Shown here: one piece after another, positions 57,155 to 64,000 of the stretch
How the letters are laid out: every line of letters begins with the position of its first letter
How positions within the stretch are numbered: position 1 is the stretch's first letter
NCBI GenBank assembly: GCA_000733355.1
Contig: JNVV01000008.1
Coordinates: 898,927-962,926, forward strand
Direction: 5' to 3'
DNA from: Falciphora oryzae
Lineage: Eukaryota > Ascomycota > Sordariomycetes > Magnaporthales > Magnaporthaceae
Length of the DNA stretch: 64,000 bases
Position numbers and translations under genes: made by a program
Notes under the pieces: generated by a model
The model's input: the letters and a program-made list of their open reading frames with translations, nothing else
What the model was told of the DNA's origin: nothing
Database searches by the model: none

Positions 57155-59116
57155 CTATGCGCTGTACAGGTCAGCGTGAGCTGCCTTGATCATATCGGCA
57201 CCCTATCGTTCGCTACTGTTAGCAAGATGTCGGGATGCAGTGCAAGATGCAGGGGAGAGGAAGAACCAACCTTCTCGCCGATCGCGTAGACAGTCATCTG
57301 GATCCGGCAGTCCGGAATGACGGGAATGATGGAGGCGTCGATAACCCGAAGTCTATCGACCCCAAACACTTTCAGCTTGGCGTCGACTACGCCCTCCTCG
57401 ATGCTCTTGGCCATCCTGTTGGTTCCGCAAGGGTCTAGAAGCAAAGAAGTCAGTATTGCTCAGCTGTCACTAGGAGATCTAGGCCGTCTCTTTTTCAAGC
57501 CTGTGCGCTTACGGAACCCGGTCTGGGACCGCTCCTTGATCATGGTCTCCATCGCCTCATCGCTGTGGCGCGGCATCGGCCAGGGGTAGTCTCCCTCGAT
57601 GATGTCCTTCATGCCCTCCCCGTTCATGAGTATGTCGTCAACCCAGCGCACGCCCTCGCGCATGGCGACGAGGTCCAGGTCGTGCGAGAAGAAGTTGATG
57701 TCGATCTTGGCCTGCTCGAACGGATCCGCCGAGTTGAGCGTCACGGTCCCGCTCTTGGACAGCGGCCGCAGCAGGTCCACGATGACGGTCAGGTGGTCCC
57801 CCGACGGCGGGCAGGGGATGTGCCACTGGAACGCGTCCGAGAACATGGGCACAAAGTCGATCTCGAAGTGCGGCTGCCCGCCCGGGCCAAACGGGTCCAC
57901 GCCGCCGTTGCCGGCCTTGTACGCCACGTACTCGGGGCTCCTGGCCAGGCGCTCGTCGATGCGCGGGAGGCCTACCAGCTCGAGCAGGCCGCTGGTGTAG
58001 GGCCCCTTGTTCTTCCAGCGGTACGCGGACGTGGCGGCGTCCTTCTCGAGGCCCGCGCGCAGCAGGTGCTGGTCCAAGCCGCAGCCGTCCTTGAGCTTGA
58101 AGACGTGCGGCAGGATCGGGTGGTCGAGCAGGTTCTGCCCCACGTGGGCCGACTCGACGGCCACGTCGATGCCGAACCGGCGCAGCTCGGCCCGGGGCCC
58201 GACGCCGGACAGCATCAGCAGCTTGGGGGACTCGTAGACGCCCAGCGACACGACGACCTCGCGCGCGGCGCGGAACGAGCGCGTCTCGCCGTCTGGCCCG
58301 ATGACCTCGACGCCGACGGCCTTGCCGTCCTCGATGACGAGCTTCTTGGCGTTTGTGCGGCCCAGCACGGTGATTTTCTTCTTGCCCTCGAGGAACAGCC
58401 AGCTGGAGGAGCGCTTGCCGTCGTAGATGCTGTTTGTGCACCGCCACAGCCCGCGCATGGTGCCGCCGTGCACATCGTCGGTCAGCGGCTCGCCCTTGCT
58501 GACCCAGGCCCTCTCGAGCGCGTCGCGGAACGGCGCGGCCTCGGGGATCAGGTCCGAATGCGACACGGGCAGGGGGCCGCCGGTGCCGATGTAGTTGAGC
58601 TTCTCGCTGTAAAGGCCCTTGTCATCATGGTAGGTCGCGGGCTTGTACAGGTACTGCTTGACGGCGTCCCAGCCCCACTCGTCGCCGCCGTACGGGATCC
58701 AATCGTCGTAGGTAGCGGCGCTGCCAGGAATCCAAGTATAATAGTTAAGGCACGAGGAGCCGCCGAGGACCTTGCCGCGCGTGTTGGGCTTTTCGATTCG
58801 CGTGTACTCGGGGCGGTCGATCATGCCCGTCTTGTAGCTCCAGTCATACTTGCTGCCCCGGAGCTCGAAGGCCCGGGCGGGCGTCGTGATGGCGTCGACA
58901 GCGCCCGGGTTGTCTATGCCGGCCTCGATGACCAGGACGGAGACGTTGGGGTTCTCGGCGAGGCGGCCGGCGACGACGCAGCCGGCAGTGCCGCCTGGTA
59001 GATGAACATGTGAGAATCTGATCTGTGTGGTCGTGTATGCTTCCACGGGCAGCGAGCTACTACATACCACCGACGACGATGAAGTCGAAGTCTTGAGTCT
59101 CTGGAATGATGGCCAT
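57155..59116 (-). CDS. GMC oxidoreductase (FAD-dependent alcohol/choline dehydrogenase-like)
   Basis: Four exons on the minus strand, 59116-59068, 58994-57513, 57434-57271 and 57202-57155, give about 580 residues. FAD binding begins at once: FDFIVVGGGTAGCVVAGRL, then VLVIEAG. The GMC signatures are GKVLGGSSCLNYYTWIPGS and VVVSLGVYESPKLLMLSGVG. Exon 3 starts with HPCGTNRMAK, which carries the first active-site His. The second site, usually a His or Asn, reads PVIPDCRIQMTVYAIGEK, with Arg in its place. The last exon is GADMIKAAHADLYSA. No signal peptide is visible, so it is probably intracellular. Family members oxidise alcohols, sugars or choline; the substrate is unknown. The third intron has the donor GTTGGT. 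Confidence 0.92.
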
Positions 59117-60729
59117 GTTGGCGTTCTTGGTTGTAAGTGAGCTAGTAGCTGGTCTGAAAGTCGATGCTGGTGATACCGGGCGATGCAGGTGTGGCTAGTG
59201 AAGCTGATGGGTTTGATCTTGATGATGATGGAGATATTTCCAGCAGCAGGATATTCAGCGCGACTTTGCCCCTTATTTGTATCTGCTCTGAGCACGATGC
59301 TGTCTGCTCCTTAGGTCTGTCGCTGACCCTGGGCACCGTTGTCGCCTTCCATGATGCCGCCGAACCCCCGTCTCCTGCTACGGATCTCCCATGGAGGCCG
59401 AGCAGGCCGAGTGCAGCAACCTCCCATCTCGAGAGCATTACGTCAATGAGGTCTGCCAGCGCGTAGTCCCTGCTGTGCTGCCTCATGCTGTCGACGTAAC
59501 CCGTTTGCGGTGTTGTGTGTAAGAGCCGCAAGCAATCAACACGGCGAGAGTGCATCAACAGGGGCTCAGGGGCTACTGGATTCCATCGTTGAACATGCAT
59601 ATCGGAGGTTCGGCGTGTACGGATTGGGCAGCGCCTCGCTGAATAACTGCAGGTGGTTTTTCGGGAGGTGGGTAAGCTCGGCTTCGATTATTCCTCGAGC
59701 CCAAGATGGATACGACCCATAACCTACGCGAATCCAGCATCCAAGCGCCGAAATAGAGATATTGGGTGCATACCTAAAGTACGTCATTTTCGTGTCTTTC
59801 CTGCGCTTGCCGAGTTTCGGCCTTGGATTCCGTTGGTGCGACATGCATTTCCCAAACCCGCTTATTTCCAGCTTGATCCCGAGGCTCGCCGAGCCTCTGG
59901 TATCCATCCACCCACTAAGTTTAGCCCAGCTGCTCAGCTTGGATGGATTGTGTAGCATGCGCCTTCGGCATGTCGCCGACCGCCGCCGGCGCCGCGCCAT
60001 CGCGACGCTGTCTCTCAGAGATCCTGACGCGAAGCTCGTGCTGAGTGGGCACTAGTTGAGAATCATCAGCAGCATGCGCGTTGAGGCGTGCATCAATCAA
60101 GAAAAGCCCGACGCCACCCTCTCACGGTGGGTGTCAAACAGCAAGATCCGCGTGGAAAATACTGGTTCTATCAAGAGCTGAATGCTAGGGGTACTGATCG
60201 AAGAGGAAATTCGAGAGAAACCAATCTCTGCCATGAGGCCAAAGAAGTGAGAACGCATGGTGCAAACGAAAATAGCCCTCGCAGAGCGTGACATGATTGC
60301 TTGGAATTGAAGTTCCTCCATTCGGCGTGTGTACGTGTGTCCCCTTTGCTCCTTGTTTACCTTAAGTGCGCATGCCTTCGCTTTCCGTCTTTCCAATAAC
60401 AATGCTTCATATGGGCATATGTCCTTGGGGCTAGGTGAGCAGCATGAAGCCGCGCCCGCAAAGACGGTTCAGGACGAGCCAAGGAAAGCTGCCGAACCAA
60501 AAGTATGGTTGAGAACGAGCCAAGAAAGACTGCGAAACCAGACGGGGCGATGATGGGAGAGAGAGAGAGAGAAGGGGCAAAGAACATACGAGAAAAGAAA
60601 ATGTGACGAAGGCAGAAAAAAAGCGCTACAGACGCGGGGTATCCGTGAAAATCCTCCCCAACTCAATACCTCGATCGATTTTCATGCATTTCGTGTCCCC
60701 TGAAATGATCGCGATGGTCCCCCTTCTGC
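59117..60729. other. Gene-free region of 1.6 kb
   Basis: It contains the GMC promoter (minus strand) and the 3' flank of the next minus-strand gene. A (GA)n strip lies near 60559-60573. No gene recognised. Confidence 0.5.
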
Positions 60730-62274
60730 TCAGCGAATCACAAAAATATCGTCGGCGTCCCTCTTGGCCCACGGGTACTGCATGCCGTCAGGCTTGCCGC
60801 GGCGCTTCGGCCGCTCCTCGTAGACGCCCACGAGCTCGATCTTGGCCAGCTTCTTGTCCTTGCCCGGGCCGCGCTTCCACTGCTCGAAGCGGAGGAGGCA
60901 GCCCGTGTGCTGGGGGACGAGGCTCGTGAAACCGATGCGGACCATGATGCGCTTCGCCTTGGGCAGCGCGGTCGGGCCCGTCTTCTCGACGTCGAGGTAC
61001 AGGGTCTCGACGTTGGGGAACACCTCGGAGACGACGGCCCAGCAGGGCTGGATGTTGAACGAGCTGGCCCACCACGGCTCTCCCTTGAGGCAGAGGAAGC
61101 GCACGGCCTCCCTGTCGATCTGCGTGAACTGCCGCTTGATGCAGTGGCACGCGCGGCAGCCGTCGCAGCACGGCTCGATCTGGATGATGTCCTTGTCCAC
61201 GTTCACCCACTGCTCTTCCTCCTTTTCGAGCCACTGCTCTACTTGCTTCCTGCCCGACTCCAGCATGGTCTTGAGAGTCTGCTTGGGCTCCAGCGGCACC
61301 TTCAGCTCCGGGACATTGTAGCGGTTGTGCCAAAATTCATCGGCGACCGGGAGGGCCTTAGTTGGCTGGAGCGCATTCTCAATGCTTGGCCGCAGTTTGA
61401 CGAGCTGAGTCCGGATGAAGTCAGATTGGGTTGACTTCACAGGGATGCGGGCGAACATCTTCTTGTAATGCCGCTGGAACTCATCGCGGGCCTGCTGCGA
61501 CACACGGGAGATGTCGGGAAGGATGTTGACACTGCCCACCACGCAATCGTTGAAGAAGGGCGAATTCCGGTTCTGCAATAGGACCACGCGGCCGACCAGC
61601 TCGTCCTGAAGCGCAAGATCCCAAATGTTCAGCTGGATCTCTGTTGGAAGCAAGTTCCAGACACGGTCCATTGTCTTCGCCGCTCGGTGACACTGTGTGC
61701 GAGCCGAGTAGCGGCGCAGAGCCGTCGCGTGCGGCTTGAGGGGGTTCAGCTTTTGGCGCTTGGCGGCAGGCTCTTCCTCGCTCTTGTTCTTGTCTAGGTC
61801 CTCCACGACCGCCTTTCTGACTGGGCGCCGAACCTGGTACGTCTCCCAGCCCGCAGGGGCAAATTCCCTCAGGAGTGACAGCGCTGTCGGCGACGTGGGG
61901 GGCGAGACGAGGGACTTCCAAGCGACACTGCGAAGTTGGTCCTGCCGCGAGAGCGGAGCCGGCGCCGATCCCGAAGCGGGCGGCGTCGCCGGCGCCGGCG
62001 CGGCCCTGGCACTCGACGGGGCTTGCACAACGTTAGTTGATGCTTGCTCGCTGCGGCCGCCCGCGGGGAGTCGCAACCCACCGATACTTGACCGAACATT
62101 GGAGACTAAACAGGCAGGGTTAGCATCCATCTAGGCGCTCGAGGTATGTGACAATCTCGACTCACATGGGTTGCTGGGTTTCACGATAGGATCACCGAAG
62201 AGATCCAGGTCGAAGAACCTCGACGCCGTCGGCGTCGGCACGCCATCATCAAAGGTGGGGTCCGAGGATGCCAT
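60730..62274 (-). CDS. F-box/2EXR-like fungal protein
   Basis: Two exons on the minus strand, 62274-62166 and 62105-60730, give about 494 residues. The first exon reads MASSDPTFDDGVPTPTASRF. The N-terminal 170 residues are Ala/Pro/Ser-rich and basic. The sequence VWNLLPTEIQLNIWDLALQD marks the F-box-like 2EXR motif, at about residues 190-210, of a large and little-known fungal family. After it come conserved blocks around SRVSQQARDEFQRHY, a Cys cluster (IEPCCDGCRACHCIKRQF), and VFPNVETLYLDVEKTGPTAL. By analogy it may serve as a ubiquitin-ligase adaptor, which is inference. The end is well defined, ADDIFVIR. Confidence 0.83.
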
Positions 62275-63405
62275 CTCGTTGTCGACCGTCTGATGACGGG
62301 ATCTTGTCGGCGTCGTCGTCCTCGAGGCTTGCCGGCGTCAAGTTGGGCCAGAACCCTTTTGCGCTTTGCTCGCCTGGCTTTGGGTCGGGCGAACGAGAGG
62401 TGGGTGGTGGAAGAGTGTAAGAATCCGAGTCCAGTCTGAGGCCGAGTGAGGTCGACTTTTGGTGGCGGTTCGGATCCGAGGTTGCTAAGGACAACAATAG
62501 GATGCCGCCTATTTCCATTCAGCGTGAATAGCAACCGAAGCGGACCCACCGCTTCGATGGGATGCCTCTGGCCGCCGATGAGGGCGCTCAGGCAGGACCT
62601 TCGATCGTGTTGGATGGCCTTCGAGCGCCTTGGACGCTTGTTTGGTCGGGTAGGTTGCTTGCCTGCCCACCTCGCACTGCTCTCAAGGGCTCTCGAGTCT
62701 ACCATGGACTGCAAACAACAATTTCCTCTGTTATGGCTTTGACGCGTCGGACGCTGAAATAAATTTGATGCTGCAGTCACTTTCAGCCCTACCCGTTTCC
62801 CTGACACCAGGCGGCGACTTTGGATCCCAACGCGGGATCCTCCCGGAAGGCAATGGAAACGCGGGAAGGAGGGACGCAGGGTCCACAACCCCCATGCACT
62901 TGCCTTTTCTGGATCATTGTCAAGCCTATGATTGGTCGGATCCCGCCACTAATACACGAAGCCCCAGACATGCCTGCCATACCTGTGTCGATATCTAGGA
63001 CAATACCAAGGACTTCCCCGAGGCCGAGGAAGCTGGCTTCAATAGGTGTCGCACTTCTTTGCAGCCAACGCGATGGAAAGTGACCAGGACAATAAACTCG
63101 GGGGCCGTCTATTGCGTTTCAGAGCGGCTGAATAGCCCGATTCATCAGGCGGAAGCTCAGCTACCCAGAAAGAGGCATCAGAAGAACACGAATAGGGTCA
63201 ATACAGCAGTAAATAAAGAGATGCTACGAATAGATGCTATCGTACACGAAGCGACTCGGGATCTGGATGGTAGTGGGAAATGAAGCCAGAATCAAAATTC
63301 CAAAAACCGAAGAGCACAATCGAAGACGAACTCGGATACAGAACAAAAAAAAAAAAAAAGGACACGATAGGAAACTCAACTGCCCGCCCCCTTTCCAGTG
63401 CCTCA
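62275..63405. other. Intergenic region between the F-box-like gene and the edge gene
   Basis: No gene recognised; both neighbours lie on the minus strand. A run of 14 A is at 63346-63359, just beyond the 3' end of the edge gene. Confidence 0.5.
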
Positions 63406-63961
63406 CTACAATACTCTCAACTTCTCCTGCAGTTTGTCAGCTTGCGTTCCCGCCCACTTTGGCTTGCCCTCGAACTCGGTCCACGACGGCCACCCCAAGC
63501 AGGTCTGTATCAGCGTTTCCGCACGGTCTTTCAGCTCCTTACTGAGATCCCCAGTGGCGACCGGGCGACTCCTCGTTAGTCCCCGATCGCAGATCATGCC
63601 CACGGTTGTCATGAATCTGCCATAGTCACCAACACCCAAGCGAGGATTTGTCTTTGGGCGGTCAGCTATGGCCTTCCTGCTGCCCTTTGCGAAGCACGAC
63701 TCGGTCTCGTAGCACGTGATATAGCGGTCGATGATGTTGACCACGCGCGGCCAGTTGATCGCCCCCGCGGCATTCGGATCCTCCGGCTTCGGCTGCCGGA
63801 TGAGCCATTCCGCCTGCTTGAGCTTAATCTGGTAGATCTGCTCGAACTGCTTTTTCCGCATCGACTGGTAGTAGTCTTGGGTGAGGTTGTTGTCCAGCCG
63901 GCTCGTGGCATAGTTCATACTCGTGATGAGGGTGTCGTGACGCAGGTTTCCGCCGTGGACG
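63406..63961 (-). CDS. 3' part of an unrecognised gene, cut by the window edge
   Basis: This is the last exon of a minus-strand gene, about 184 residues plus stop. It begins after an acceptor at 63962-63963 (CTATAG), so earlier exons lie past the window. It reads VHGGNLRHDTLITSMNYATS at first and goes on with QDYYQSMRKKQFEQIYQIKL, AINWPRVVNIIDRYITCYET and DLSKELKDRAETLIQTCLGW. It is mostly helical, basic and soluble, with no membrane segment. I do not recognise the family. Confidence 0.7.
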
Positions 63962-64000
63962 CTATAGCAATATTAGAATATGTCCACAATATTACCAAGT

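Noticed and set aside
57565..59001. 478-codon plus-strand open frame opposite the GMC gene
   Set aside because: It is antisense to a clear FAD enzyme and rich in Val, Arg, Gly and Asp, as expected from the complement of GC-rich third positions. No domain.
53307..59116. MEMO1-like, GT8 and GMC genes as a biosynthetic cluster
   Set aside because: They share a strand, but there is no backbone synthase, regulator or transporter, and the intergenic distances of 0.5-1.1 kb are ordinary.

Overview
The window looks like a stretch of nuclear chromosome from a filamentous ascomycete (Pezizomycotina, most likely Sordariomycetes). The reasons are GC-rich coding sequence, short introns of about 50-130 bases with GT-AG borders, genes 1-3 kb apart on both strands, and proteins of typical fungal families: CFEM protein, DHA1-type MFS carrier, GMC oxidoreductase, MDM31/MDM32, PNO1, SNF7, TEN1, APC11. 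The species cannot be named from sequence alone. There is one assembly gap of 182 N at 26521-26702. I saw no tRNA, rRNA, CRISPR array or intact transposon.

Layout. 0.5-16 kb carries mostly surface, transport and metabolic genes: a CSC1/OSCA-type channel (+), a CFEM protein (-), an NADPH-dependent FMN reductase (-), a bacterial-looking RibD/DHFR-like reductase (+), an MFS transporter (+), a membrane-anchored histidine-acid-phosphatase-like protein (-) and a peroxisomal 2,4-dienoyl-CoA reductase (-). 16.5-23 kb is a housekeeping block: a RAD60/ESC2-like SUMO-like-domain protein (+), PNO1 (-) and an MDM31/MDM32 mitochondrial protein (+). 23-31 kb is gene-poor, holds the gap, and hides two small spliced genes assembled here exon by exon: a conserved 125-residue fungal protein (+) and the telomere CST subunit TEN1 (-). 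31.4-35.5 kb has SNF7/VPS32 (+) and an unknown coiled-coil protein with a long pyrimidine/CA-rich leader (+). 35.5-36.9 kb is AT-rich and without genes. 36.9-41 kb has a divergent pair, an AAA ATPase (-) and a Kelch-repeat protein (+). 42.1-44.8 kb has a divergent pair, a mitochondrial rhodanese (-) and APC11 (+). 45.9-50.1 kb has an unknown fungal protein (+) convergent with an SSO1-like syntaxin (-). 50.1-53.3 kb appears empty. 53.3-62.3 kb is all on the minus strand: a MEMO1-family protein, a GT8 glycosyltransferase, a GMC oxidoreductase and an F-box/2EXR-like protein. The right edge holds the 3' part of an unrecognised gene.

How the genes relate. Most are independent housekeeping functions: telomere capping, ribosome biogenesis, ESCRT-III, cell-cycle ubiquitination, secretion, fatty-acid oxidation and sulfur transfer. 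Several lie in head-to-head pairs with 0.6-1 kb between start codons (SPS19-like/RAD60-like, PNO1/MDM31-like, TEN1/SNF7, AAA/Kelch, rhodanese/APC11) and may share promoter regions. I see no biosynthetic cluster and no convincing new multi-gene system. The points most worth a second look are the hidden small spliced genes, the syntaxin with a long non-cytosolic tail, the phosphatase without its usual HD motif, the in-frame intron of the dienoyl-CoA reductase, and the bacterial-like reductase.
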